64,000 nucleotides of DNA from Linanthus parryae (lineage: Eukaryota; Streptophyta; Magnoliopsida; Ericales; Polemoniaceae). The position numbers and the translations under genes were made by a program. This document shows, piece by piece, positions 1-10,699 of the stretch. The notes below the pieces were generated by a model. The model made no database searches. It saw nothing but the letters and a program-made list of their open reading frames with translations, and was not told the DNA's origin. Numbering within the stretch: position 1 is the first letter of the stretch; the number at the start of each line of letters is the position of its first letter. The stretch lies in NCBI GenBank assembly GCA_023055425.1, contig JALGPY010000006.1:75080435-75144434 (forward strand), given 5' to 3'.

Positions 1-631
1 TGTCAGCTCCCAACCTGAACAAATAAGGGTCATCCCAGAAATAGTGTCGTGCATCTGCGAAAAATTTCTTTTTCTGATGGAAAGACATGTCTTTTGGGAC
101 AATATTTAGCGCCTTGAAATTTGCCAAATCCGCAAACCAAGGCACAGCTGCTACCACAACCATAAGGTTTTCATCTGGAAAATCTTCTCTAATAGGCACT
201 TCTTCTTGTTTTTCGTTCTCCAGTCGTGACAAATGGTCTGCAACAACGTTCTCTACCCCCTTTTTGTCCTTGATTACTATGTCGAACTCTTGCATTAGCA
301 ACACCCATCGGATCAACCTAGGCTTCGCATCCTTCTTAGTAAGAAGATATTTGAGGGCTGCATGGTCCGTGAAGATAGTAATCTGAGAACCCACAAGGTA
401 TGGACGAAACTTGTCCAATGCGAAGATAATAGCTAACATCTCCTTCTCCGTGGTGGCATAATTAACCTGTGCAGTATTAAGAGTACGACTGGCATAGTAA
501 ATTACATGAGCTACCTTGTCTTTCCGCTGTCCCAGCACTGCTCCCACCGCATAATCGCTGGCATCACACATAAGCTCGAACGACAAGGTCCAGTCTGGGG
601 TGGCTATAATAGGGGAACTGATCAGCTTTTT
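1..631 (-). pseudogene. pol: Gy1 pol: RNase H and start of the integrase region (runs off the window)
   Basis: After the TAG at 632 the same frame stays open to base 1 (about 210 codons). It holds the RNase H landmarks of Ty3/gypsy: [15 protein letters not shown] (first catalytic Asp), the TTEKEMLAI stretch (catalytic Glu) and [10 protein letters not shown], then ADHLSRLE, which marks the end of the domain. Next come PWFADLANF and YFWDDPYLF, the usual approach to the zinc-binding part of integrase. RNase H would remove RNA from RNA:DNA hybrids during reverse transcription. The integrase core is outside the window. Confidence 0.85.
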
Positions 632-2956
632 CTAGAGCAAATCAAAAGTTGTCCTGCACTCTTCATTGAAATAAAAGACGGCATCTTTCTCAAGCAACCC
701 AGATAACGACTTTGTGATCTTCGAGAAGTCTTTAACGAAGCGCCGATAGAAACCTGCATGTCCCAAGAAACTCTGTACCCCTTTGACAGATGTAGGATAA
801 GTAAGCTTCTCGATCACCTCAATTTTTGCCCGATCTACCTCTAAGCCTTTACTGGAGATCTTGTGCCCCAACACTATCCCCTCGGTCACCATGAAATGGC
901 ACTTCTCCCAGTTAAGCACTAGGTTGGTGTCAATACATCTGTCCAGTACCCGAGCTAGTTGCTGGAGGCAGTCTTCGAAACCATCACCATAAAGCGAAAA
1001 ATCATCCATGAAGACTTCGAAATTTTGCTCCATCATGTCTGAGAAGACAGACATCATACACCTCTGAAACGTGGCAGGGGAATTGCATAGCCCAAAGGGC
1101 ATGCGCCTGAATGCAAAAGTCTCGTAAGGACAAGTAAACGTCGTCTTTTCCTGGTCAGCTGGCTCAATCGCTATCTGATTATACCCAGAGTATCCATCCA
1201 AAAAGCAGTAATGCGAATGACGTGCCAGCCTATCAAGCATCTGGTCCACAAATGGGAGTGGAAAATGATCCTTCAAAGTGGCATCATTGAGTTTGCGGTA
1301 ATCAATACAAACTCTCCACCCAGTAACTGTACGAGTGGCAATCAGATCACCTTTTTCCCCTTCCACCACAGTTATACCTCCCTTCTTAGGGACACACTGC
1401 ACCGGTCTAGTCAACGTGCGGTCGGAAATCGGATAGATGATACCTGCTTCCAACCATTTAAGCACCTCTTTCTTCACCACCTCCTGCATGTGAGGGTTGA
1501 GGCGGCGCTGAAACTGAACTACCGGCTTCTTGTATTCCATGAGCCGGATCTTGTGCTGGCAAACTGTGGGGTTGATCCCCTTGATATCTGCTATGGTCCA
1601 TACCATAGCTGCTTTCCTCTCCTGCAATACCTTGAGAAGCTGCTCCTCCTGTTCCCTGTCAAAACACGCAAAAACAATAACAGGTAAAGTTTCATCAGTT
1701 CCCAAGTATAAATATTTTAAATGAGCAGGTAACATTTTCAATTCTAAATCAGGAGCAGTAATAAGAGAAGGAGTAAGAATCTTCCTGCTTCCCTCATTAA
1801 AGAGGGGTAAGGGTGAACACCAGCTGGCTTCCATAGCCTGTTCTTTTTCACTCGAATCAAGTAAGTTAAGTTCCTCATACAGCTGCTCCAATACGTTATC
1901 ATCCTCCTCGTCCGGTGTGTATGCCTCCACACCAAAGCATTTCTCACTCACTGCATATGCAGGAAATTTCATAGCTTCAAAGACAATAAATGCCACCTTC
2001 TCATCGTTAATACGCATAGTCAATTCCCCATTGGCAACGTCAATAATCGTCTTTCTCGTAGCAAGGAATGGCCGTCCCAATATGAGTGGGACATCATCGT
2101 CAGCATCCATATCTAGGATCACAAAATCTGCGGGAAAGATGAGTCCTTCGACTCTCACAAGCACATCCTCCAAAACACCTCGTGGTCGTTTTAAAGTACG
2201 GTCAGCCATCTGTAAACACATACGAGTGGGTTTTGGATCTCCTACACCGAGTTGCTCAAATACTGATGTAGGCATCATGTTTATGCTTGCGCCAAGATCA
2301 CATAACGCTCTACCATGGAACGCATCTCCCAATGTGACAGGAATAATGAAACCACCCGGATCTTTCATCTTTTTGGGTAGCACTTTTTGCACTACGGCGC
2401 TACACTCCTCATTCAGGGTCACGGTCTCAAAGTCATCCATGCGTCTCCTATTAGAGAGGAGGTCCTTGAGAAATTTAGCATAATTAGGCATTTGCGAAAT
2501 GGCTTCCGCAAAAGGGATATTAATGTGCAGCTTCTTGAAGATATCCACAAACTTCTTGAAATGCTTGGCATCCTCTTGACTCTTCAATCTCTGCGGGTAT
2601 GGCACTCGCACACTATATTCCTCCTTTGGCTTCTGTTTCTCATTCGACTTCCTCACCGTGTCCTTTGATTGGGGAATCACGGTAGGCACGGGAATCTCTT
2701 CATCCAAGGCTTTTTCAGTGGCCTTAGTCGCCTCAGCTCGCGCATGGGTAGGATATGGGGGATCCTGAGTAGTGGTTCCACTGCGAGTAGTAATAGCTTT
2801 CAACTGCTCAGTTGGAGTAATAGTGTTGGACGGAAGCATACCAGTTGGAAATCGAGTATTTTGATTGGCTATTTGCCCAATCTGTGTTTCATGGCTTTTT
2901 ATCGAGGCTTCTATCGCGACAATATTGCTTTCAATCTTATCATTGCTAGCTAACAG
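632..2956 (-). pseudogene. pol: Gy1 pol: aspartic protease and reverse transcriptase
   Basis: The frame is open from the TAA at 2957 to the TAG at 632. From the first Met (2839) it is 735 residues. Residues 80-175 are a linker typical of Athila pol (NYAKFLKDLL). The protease active site DLGAS lies at 181-185, with the ILGRPF flap-side motif at 253-258. Reverse transcriptase spans about 430-690, with CIDYRKLN (511-518), the LDGYSGYNQI block (547-556) and catalytic FMDD at 610-613, all intact. It would copy element RNA into DNA. The TAG at 632-634 separates RT from RNase H in the same phase. Apart from the flanking stops this is the best preserved polymerase in the window. Confidence 0.9.
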
Positions 2957-3520
2957 TTACTTTAACAACGCGTTTGTGTCCTGTTCTTCTGAAGATGGAG
3001 GTGGTGGAGGAGCCTGTTGCTGTGGAGCCTGTCTCTGAGCTTGACAAGGAACATTTGGCCTTAGACCTGGCGCATATAGTCCACTATTCGGATTGGCATA
3101 ACCGAAGTTAGGGTGATTGCGGTTGTTGGAATGATAGGTGTTTGGCCATTGCTGCTGTCTTTGACCCATGTAGTTCACGTTTGCAATACCATCCCCATAT
3201 CCCTGATTTGCAACTGCTACCATCTCTCCCACTGACTTCACCTGTGCTGATGGATTCAAATTACTGAAAGTCGAAGTCATCACTGCCATCTGATGTTCAA
3301 ATTTCTGTTCCACCATGGACTCAATCTTACTAACCAATGCTCCATCTGATTTAGTGCTTCTACGAGTCTCGGACCTCGTGGATTCGCGTTTGGCTACATT
3401 ATCTAGCAAATCACGACATCTCTGTAGTCCCATTCCCATAAAATTTCCTTGAGCCATCATGTCCAATTCACTAGCAGTCTCTCTATCCAAAGCATTATAA
3501 AAGTAATGGAGGAGTTTATA
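2957..3520 (-). pseudogene. gag: Gy1 gag, C-terminal part after the internal stop
   Basis: The reading frame continues from the stop at 3521 in the same phase; its first in-frame Met is at 3490. It encodes the rest of the capsid region (YNALDRETASELD, MMAQGNF), then a Gln/Asn/Pro-rich segment with NYMGQRQQQWPNTYH and a Pro run (QQQAPPPPPSS) before TAA at 2957-2959. I see no CCHC zinc knuckle, which is usual for Athila-type gag of this form. The TAA is also in phase with the downstream protease-RT frame, so gag and pol were apparently one polyprotein. The product has no separate role; it is a fragment made by mutation. Confidence 0.75.
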
Positions 3521-4405
3521 TCATGGCTCTCCGTGAGTAGGGCATCTGCGCAAGAGCTGGTTGAACTTTCTCCACGTGTCTCCCAACGAATCATCTTCCT
3601 GGTGTGTAAATTTGGTTATGTCAGCCATCCGTTGAGCAACCTTGGATGGTGGAAGATACTTCCTGAGAAACTCTCTACTACAATCTGCCCATGTAACTAT
3701 GCTGCCTGCTGGAAGTTCCATAAGCCATGTCTTTGCCTTTTCCGATAAGGAGAAGGGGAACAGCATGAGCTTTATCGTCTCGAGTGGAACTCTCTGATCA
3801 TACATGGTGGAAGTGATCTGGTCGAAATTTAGCAACTGTTGATGCGGATCATCACTCGGAGCTCCAGTGAATAAGCACTCATCCCTAACCATGTTGATCA
3901 ACGGTTGGCGAATCTCGAAATGGGCTGCATTGATCTGAGGCCTGACAATGGTGGGCTGATATCCCTCCGGTGTAGTCCTGAAGTAGTCCACCAAAGGACG
4001 CTCATCCTCCTCAGCATTGTTGACTTGCTCTACCACATTCCGACCGTTGTTGTTCCGATTATTGCCCCCATTATTCCCATTGCCACCGTTATTTCTGCCA
4101 ACTACTTCCGCACCAGGAAGTTGTTGTGGATTCGGAGGGTTCATGCGATCAATCATCGCCTGCATCTCAGCAATTTGAGCCCTAAGTTGCTCAGATTCCG
4201 CAGCTCTGTTTGCTGCCTCCTCTACAGCAGCTGCTCTAGCTGCTTCCGCATCTTGCACATTTTTGCGGATTCTCTCAAACTCATCTCTCGTTTCTTCATC
4301 CATGACTACTGAGCTTGAATTCCTCTTGTCTCTACGCTGTGCTTTTAATAAGGATTCCGGGTCTTCAAACGTTGGATGCAAAGGCTCGTCTCGAGAACGG
4401 GTCAT
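3521..4405 (-). pseudogene. gag: Gy1 gag, N-terminal part (capsid region), ended by a premature stop
   Basis: A 294-residue frame starting MTRSRDEPLH on the first ATG after the PBS. Residues about 37-90 are Ala/Glu/Arg-rich and look like a coiled coil. About 105-123 is an Asn/Gly-rich linker. About 205-290 matches the retrotransposon gag (capsid) domain, with the family-typical LFPFSLSEKAKTWL and a Trp in the following helix. Capsid protein would form the virus-like particle that packages element RNA in the cytoplasm. The frame ends at TGA (3521-3523), but the same frame continues in the next entry, so this is a nonsense mutation rather than the natural end. Confidence 0.85.
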
Positions 4406-4518
4406 GCACCGTGTAAATCAACCTGAAATCACGAAAAACGCAAAACGTAGGTGAGTAACGGATATAAACAATAAATTAAAATCCCTAAGGCTAGATATTA
4501 TAAATAATTTAGCCGAAG

Positions 4519-4536
4519 TCCACGGCAACGGCGCCA
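4519..4536 (-). other. Primer-binding site of Gy1 (tRNA-Asp type)
   Basis: The minus strand reads TGGCGCCGTTGCCGTGGA, six bases after the end of the 5' LTR. This is the primer-binding site by which reverse transcription starts from a host tRNA; TGGCGCCGTTGCC is the tRNA-Asp-complementary core known for Athila/Tat elements. It fixes the LTR edge and the strand of the element. Confidence 0.85.
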
Positions 4537-4542
4537 AAAACT

Positions 4543-6006
4543 TGACATGTTCCAACTACAAGTGTACAGCTGTCGTGTGTAGTAATAAACCGGAAATCCG
4601 GGTTGTCGAACCCAAGGGACTTTTTTTAAATTAATTATTATTCTAAACCTTATGTGGGTACGTCGCAAGTTGTGTTTGATCTAATTCTACTAAAAAACGC
4701 AATATTCTCAATTAACCAAGTGAAATAGTTCACGATTAATAAAGAATGAATTTTAGGGTTTTTGTAATATAAGGGAAAAACACCGGGAATTCTCTAGGTT
4801 CACTAGGTTGAGCTAAATTTATGTTTTGACTTGTAAAACAACCACGTATCTTTCACTATCAATCAAGCAATATTAAACTTACCGAGTTACCAAGTAAGTT
4901 TACTATACTTTACACCAAAACTAACCGAGTTACCAAGTCTATTCTAGTTTAAAGCATGCATTAAAATCACCATTCTACTTTAGCGATCCTAGTTAACGAT
5001 GTCGAGTTACCAAACATTGATTCGACTAGGTGAATTATTCAATTTACCGACTAATTCTCACGGAGTTACCGCGTGAAAACCAATTAAGTTTATCTCTACG
5101 TTAGCTACTCGCAAAGATAATTTGGTTACAAACGTGAATAATCCATAATAATGAAAGATTACATGAGATTAAGCTAAAACATGAATCACAATCATCAAAA
5201 CATGATATTTAGATCAAACCCTAGCTACACCAAACGAGAACTCCCAGCAAGTAACGTTTAGCTACTCATATTCATAATCAAAACGACAAGTCTCATGAGT
5301 TTAAGCATAAAAATAGAGAAAAGAGAAGAGTTGAGAATCCAAACGGATGATCCAAAGCTCCTAAGCTCTCCCAATAGCTCCTTGATCTCCAAAAGATGTG
5401 TCTCACGTCAAAAACTGCTCAAAAAGTCGACCTAACACACTTAAATACGTTCCTAGAATGATATAACAAAGTTTCTAATAATTGCAAAAAGACCCCGAAC
5501 GTTTCTAGCTTTCTGGGCGAACTCTTCGTGCGAAGACCCTTTCTCTTCGTGCGAAGACATTGTACCCTCTGTCTGAACTCTTCCTGCAAAAGTCCTCCTA
5601 TTTTGAGACATCATCATGTCACAGGAAGAGAAATGGATTTTTGGCTAAGTCTTTTCTTCGTGCGAAGAGCCTTTCTCTTCGTGCGAAGAGTTCCTGCCTT
5701 AGCTTTTTTTCTGGCTCCTTTCCTTGAGTTTTCCTTGCTTTCTTTGTTTCCGAAGCTCGTTTCTTCACCACCTTTGATCCTCGTGTCCTATTTCCTGCCA
5801 ACCACAACACGAAACACGAACCCGCGATCATATCACAATAAAAGCAACAAAATATACGAGAAACGCCCGGATTAAACTATGAACGCTCAAAAACTCAAAT
5901 TTCACAATTTAGCATAAAAACGCTCAAAGACGATAAAATTCTCCATGATAAGCACGCAAAACATAGAAAAAATAAGGAATAATATAACTCGAAAACGGCG
6001 TTATCA
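4543..6006 (-). repeat. 5' LTR of Gy1
   Basis: On the minus strand the LTR begins TGATAACGCC at 6006 and ends ...CATGTCA at 4543, next to the PBS: the TG...CA boundary expected of an LTR. Length is 1464 bp. The same terminal bases (TGATAACGC ... GTGTCA) bound the solo LTR at 42692-44291, supporting both calls. The interior is AT-rich, with no credible protein; the open frame at 5528-5875 crosses a palindrome cluster and is not a gene. Confidence 0.85.
5524..5688. repeat. Four-copy short palindrome cluster in the Gy1 LTR
   Basis: The 12-mer CTTCGTGCGAAG (5-bp arms CTTCG/CGAAG around TG) occurs exactly at 5524-5535, 5545-5556, 5656-5667 and 5677-5688, as two pairs with about 9 bp between members. 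A decayed half copy lies near 5578. The solo gypsy LTR has a comparable cluster with a different sequence at 43846-43978. Function unknown. Confidence 0.85.
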
Positions 6007-7519
6007 CTCCTAGACATTATTTTGTGAATGAACATGAAGAGAGCTTTGTTCCTTGATGATGAAAAGCAGAAAAAAGAAATAGAATATATTACTAAATATC
6101 ATGAAAGTCAGAAACACAAGAAGAAGATATTGCTAAATACCAAAGTTTCAAAGCTTTGAGTTACTGTAGCAGTGCTTATATGTTTATTTATCTAACTGTT
6201 TTTGTGCAGGTTTTGGTTGTGATATGGTTTAATAATATGTATGCATTAGTGATCTGTGTTCTAATCTATAACTAGTGAAGGAATGAGTTCGATTGAAAAT
6301 CCAAGTTCACTTTGGTAAATTAGCAGGCAAAGCTTCAAAGCTTTGAGATGCATTGGTTTTTCTTTACTGCTAAATTCATCTAATTATCTTTGTATATTCA
6401 GGTGAATTCTGTGAGACATAGAACTTGTTTTAAGTTGCTTACTGTCTAATATTGTGTGTTCTATACTGGTTACTTGATATATTCATCAGTTTGAACATAT
6501 ACGTCAACTCAAAACTGTCAACAGACACATCTAGCCTAGTTGTCTCATGAACTATTAACTGTTGGCTACACAGATTTTGTGGCAGATTGTCTTGTTACTT
6601 GTTTGATCTTGTTTGCTGAGTATATTCAGATTTTTTGGGTGCTCCAACGTTCATAAACAGATCAGCAATCCATTTCAAATAGTTGTTGATTGGATTTTAT
6701 TAGAAATGAGATATTATAGGATTCTTTTCCTAGAATCTCTCAGTTGGTTGGAGACTGATCAGATCTTTAAATTTGAATAGAAGAAAGCAAGAAAAAGAAT
6801 AGAGATCGTGGATTGGAAGAGAGAAAATATCTGGGAAGATCAAGTTACGGAGTTCTTCAAATCATTCAAGAAAAACAATCCTCCAGAAGCTGAAGATCAT
6901 CCAAATCCGAAGAACTCTTCCAAGCTTCAACAAATAATCTTTCTGAGTTCTTCTTCTTGTACTTAATTGTTTCATTTATTCTTTATTACTGAAACCTCAC
7001 AAAATCTTATTAGTTTGGTTGTTCAAGTGAACAACAAGAGGTTCTTATTGTTTCAACAGGTTGTAGCCTGTAACTAGATAGGTTGGGAACCACATGCTTT
7101 ATAAGTGTAAGGTATCTCACTAAGGCTTGATATATAGGGCAAAATCTGGGTGATTAATAAGAAGTTTTATTTGAATCCTGGAGGGATTAGATCCCTCAGG
7201 CAGAGACTAGGTCCAATTGTGACTGAACTCTGTAAAATCTTTGCATCTGTGATGTTTACTTTTGCAGTCTTTACTTTAAGTTTAACTTGGAAGTTTCAAA
7301 GCTTTGGAGCTTTCCAAATCTCAAAGCTTTGAACCCTATACATTCTGATGTTATATCTTTAAGCTTTTGAAATCCTTTTAAAAGCTTTGAGATATCAACA
7401 ATTTTCACTTCTCAAGCTTCAAAAGTCTGTGTTTTGGCAAAATTTAGCAGACTCTATTCAACCCCCCCTCCTTCTAGAGTATTTAGATACTGGTTTACAC
7501 CTATATTACACACTTTTAA
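6007..7519 (+). repeat. Truncated LTR of a SIRE-like copia element (same family as Co2)
   Basis: The stretch aligns by eye along its length with the Co2 LTRs (14211 and 45621). Shared blocks include the Pro-free A/T-rich start, ACTAGATAGGTTGGGAACCA, AGATCCCTCAGGCAGAGACT and the C-run followed by CTTCTAGAGTATTTAGAT near the end. The first ~50 bp are missing, cut off by Gy1 at 6006. The right end stops about four bases into where the PBS should begin. It carries three perfect TCAAAGCTTTGA palindromes (6148, 6335, 7321). Open frames such as 7150-7332 are LTR sequence, not genes. Confidence 0.85.
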
Positions 7520-7937
7520 TTGCTTCCTATCATGCCTGATAACTATCTTAATAGTCACCCGGTTAAGGCACAACGTTTGATAATATCAAAGGATGATATT
7601 TCACAACTAGAGTATCTATTGTCACTACGAGAAGCGCTTGTGAATTTTACATAACTTGTATGTAGCCTTCTCGTGGTGGGCCATTCCAGTATGCCATTAC
7701 CCTTAATGCATACCCATGTGCCCGACTTGATATCTCCATACCAATCTACCCACATACTAGTCTATATTTGATTGTCCTATTGATCAATATAAATGACTAG
7801 GGATATTTAAGATACACAACAAATTGTAATCTAAGAACTTCATTATATTAAATATCTTAATAAATAATACAATTATTATTCTAGCCAAAATAATGTTCAT
7901 ACTAAATAAGATTGCCTCTAGGGCATCTATTCCAATA
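7520..7937 (-). repeat. Inverted fragment of a Co1-type copia LTR
   Basis: The reverse complement matches the first ~420 bp of the Co1 and Co4 LTRs: the start TRTTGGAAT and the GCCCTAGAGGCAATC block, the ATATGGAGATATCAAGT stretch, and the GATACTCT...GTTGTGAAATATCAT stretch. Its LTR start (TATTGG, originally TGTTGG) is at 7937. It is cut at 7520 by the neighbouring SIRE-like LTR fragment, so only the outer part of U3 remains. The minus-strand frame at 7555-7755 lies within it and is not a gene. Confidence 0.8.
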
Positions 7938-7974
7938 CTAGCTAAAGATCATTCTGAAGCACTTATGTAGCAAA

Positions 7975-9284
7975 GAGGAATTGTTTGATTTGGTGAAAAA
8001 GCGCAGCCCACAAACAAGCGACTAAATTAAATGAATGTAGACACAATATTTTGTATTTTCATTTAAAATAATTTAATCAAACTGTAGAGAGAACTAGGCA
8101 ATCTATGGATCACCTAGGGTCTTTCAACAGTTCCGGAATTCGTATTGAAACATGCTACATACTAATTGATTGTGTCGGGCAATAGCATTTACAAGCTCTT
8201 GTCAGTTTCACGTAATTCTACCTATCGGTAGACTACGGGTCCTGTCGATCCACCGATGCCTACGGTTCTAACCGCCTAACGGTAATCCGGTCACTGGGTC
8301 GTGTGGATCCAACGATGCCCAAGACTAACGCTACACGATTGAAACTACACTCACATCACAACTCCTATTCATCTCTCCTATCGGTCTAAATGATCCGGGA
8401 GTAAAAACATGATCTTATTCGCAACTCGGTTAAGCCTGTGTTGAGCACCCACCTAGTTCACTAACAACTCCAGTTCGCGATGCCTTCGTTGCTAAAAATT
8501 AAGCCCGGATCGTGATTTCTAACCACTTAGTTTGTAATATTAAGATATGAATTCAACTAATTTATCATCTTTAACATGCTCGTTCCCTTCATCAGTAATG
8601 CCTGTCAATAGCCTTAGCTTAAGGATTCACAATACAAGACGAAGAATAATAAACATTAATATGATCTAACGCATGAATCAATCAACAAAATCTAAAAAAT
8701 ATGTCTAATTCAAAACCCTAGGCTCTCCATAGAGCCTGGCGAAGAAATTAGCTACTCATCGTTATGCTAAAATCACGAGTATTCTCCATAGAATGATAAA
8801 GAGAGGGTAAAAGATATATGAAACGATGAAATCGCCAATGCCTTGATGAATCCGTGCAATTCCCAAGCACCTAGATGCTCCCCAATGGTTTTATTAACTG
8901 CTTCTAGGTCTTCTCCGTCGTTGTTTACCAGCTGGGCACAATTTTAATGTAATTTGGCCAAAATTGCAGTTCGCCCCTCCAGTTTGTAATTCTCAGACAT
9001 AATTGTAATCTGATCTTGCGCGGGCCATTACTCTCTCATCCGGACTCGTATTCGGGCCTACAATATATCGTTGGAAATCCCCGATTGTCTACTTTCCAAT
9101 GGCTCAGACCTTTCTCCAAAATTCCTTGTATATTTTTCTGAGCATTGAAAAGAGTTCAGGCTGGTCCTGTTCGAATTTTCAATTTTTGACTGTCATGAGA
9201 TGCCTTCATTTGTTGCTGGATGAATCTCACTTGATATGTCATTTATTCGATAACTTGTGGGCCTATAATCATTGTCTCATTGAT
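7975..9284 (-). repeat. Athila-like gypsy LTR remnant
   Basis: Blocks match the solo LTR at 42692-44291 in the same order: AAACAAGCGACT, the AGGCAATCT...TCACCTAGGG block and CGATCCACCG. Further right, TTGGAAATCCCC...CTACTTTCCAATGG resembles a stretch common in Athila/Tat LTRs. Both ends are missing: the left is lost near the inverted copia LTR piece (7938-7974 is unassigned) and the right is replaced by chromovirus pol at about 9285. No protein-coding potential. Confidence 0.65.
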
Positions 9285-10150
9285 TTCACTCCAGCATAGA
9301 GGCGATCGGCACTTTCCCCCATACAAACCTTCGTGTGATGCCATGCCAATGCTGGCGTGACAACTATTGTTATACGAGAACTCTATCAGTGGTAGATTAT
9401 CAACCCATGACCCTTGCTAGTCCATAACATAAGCCCTTACCATGTCCTCCAATGTCTGAATGGTTCTTCATGTTTGTCCGTCTCTGGCTTGGTGGAATGC
9501 TTACTAAAACTCAGTTGGGTTCCCAATGCTTCTTGAAGAGCCTTCCAGAAATGGGAGAGGAAATTACGTTCCCGGTCAGAAATTATTGAGCTTCGAATTC
9601 CATGATACTATGTTCTTTACATACGCATCAACTCGTTACTCCACATGTTTTTCATTGGAACAAACCTTGCTATCTTGTTCAATCTATCCACCACCACCCA
9701 TATATGATTAAATCCATTCTTTGACGTCCTAAAAGAAGTCATGAAATCCATCGAAATGGAATCCCACTTCCAAACTAGAATATCCAACGGTTGGAGTAGG
9801 CCTCCCATTCTCTTGTGTTCGAACTTCACTTTCTGGCAGGTTAAACATATGGTTACTAATTCTGCCACCTCCTTCATGGTAGGCCACCAAAACATTTTCT
9901 TCGAATCCTTGTAGAGCTTGTTGCCTCCATGGTGTACTGAGTAAGGTGTGTTGTGCGCTTCATGCATCAACTTCTCCTTGGATTTCGTGCCCTTTTGCAA
10001 TACACACCACCTTACCTTGTAGAGAATTCTTCCATCATCATGATTTTTTACATCTTTGGCGTCTTTCTGCAATCTTCTTCCTGATTCTTTTGAGATTCAC
10101 TTCTCCGTCGTGATTGCTCCTTATTTCCTCTATGAAGTATAGTACAACTC
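9285..10150 (-). pseudogene. pol: Chromovirus (Tekay/Del-like Ty3/gypsy) integrase remnant
   Basis: A 151-codon frame at 9617-10072 carries the HHCC zinc-binding segment (paired His in YSVHHGGNK, then the CLTC pair), the FWWPTMKEVAE spacer and the start of the integrase core with MDFMT holding the first catalytic Asp, followed by NHIWVVVDRLNK. Below 9617 the minus strand still shows core-domain similarity in broken frames, ending with a G(R/K)CRSPLCW-like block near 9290-9330. The enzyme would insert element cDNA into chromosomes. The sequence differs from the Athila-type integrases of Gy1-Gy3 and belongs to a separate, old insertion. No LTR of this element is visible. Confidence 0.8.
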
Positions 10151-10189
10151 TCATACTCCCAAGCAAATTCTGTAGTTCCCCTTGTTCCA

Positions 10190-10690
10190 CCACTTAAATC
10201 TCGAGCTTTATGAACTCATTAGATGGACAGTATGGCAGAACTAGCATAGCGTTCACTGCAAGACTTAACTTCCGACTTAATGCATCCGCAACCATATTTG
10301 CCTTCCCTTCTTGGTCTTGGATAAGTAAGTCATAGTCCTTGATAATCTCTAGCCATCTTCTCTTTCTGTTTTTCAGCTCCTTCTTCGTGAAGATATACTT
10401 TAGGATTCTGTGGTCCATCTAGAGCTTGCAAAATACCCCATACAGATGATGCCTCCATATTTTCAGGGAAAAAACTATTGCTGCCAACTCCAAGTCATGC
10501 GTGGCATAGTTCCCCCCGTGGGGTTTCAGTTGCCTTGAAGCATAGGAAATTAGCCTTCTATCTAGCATAAGAACATATCGTAGCCCCTTCTTTGGTTCAT
10601 CGCTTTACAGTTTGAAATCTCCATAATTTTTTGGCAGAGCCAATACTAGTGCTCTAGTCAGTTCAATTATGGAAAGTTTTTTCTGTACTA
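10190..10690 (-). pseudogene. pol: Chromovirus RNase H remnant
   Basis: The minus-strand frame 10194-10418 contains TDHR/KSLKYIFT-type sequence (here [14 protein letters not shown]), [11 protein letters not shown] and the end-of-domain signature ADALSRK. Upstream, to about 10690, translations in shifted frames give fragments of the earlier RNase H blocks ([25 protein letters not shown]). This continues the integrase remnant in the correct pol order (RNase H before integrase on the minus strand). It is broken by frameshifts and stops; no RT palm motif is recognisable further right. Confidence 0.75.
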
Positions 10691-10699
10691 GTATGCCCT

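Larger units (their letters stand above)
1..6006 (-). mobile_element. Gy1: Athila-like Ty3/gypsy LTR retrotransposon, truncated by the left window edge
   Basis: Read on the minus strand the order is 5' LTR (6006-4543), PBS (4536-4519), gag, protease, reverse transcriptase, RNase H and the start of the integrase region, which continues past base 1. The PBS matches the tRNA-Asp type used by Athila/Tat elements, and the protease and RT motifs fit that group. The gag-pol frame is the same from 4405 to base 1 and is broken only by in-frame stops at 3521, 2957 and 632; I found no frameshift. The element abuts a truncated copia LTR at 6007, so it probably inserted into that LTR. The 3' LTR and one TSD lie outside the window. 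Athila rather than Tat is an inference from motifs. Confidence 0.88.

Noticed and set aside
1917..2483. 188-codon plus-strand frame
   Set aside because: Antisense to the Gy1 protease-RT frame, no domain, opposite strand to all pol motifs.
5524..5688. CRISPR-like array of short repeats
   Set aside because: Repeats are 12 bp palindromes with irregular spacing in a plant LTR; no cas genes, nuclear context.
5528..5875. 115-codon frame and its antisense partner 5619-5831
   Set aside because: Inside the Gy1 LTR and built on the palindrome repeats.
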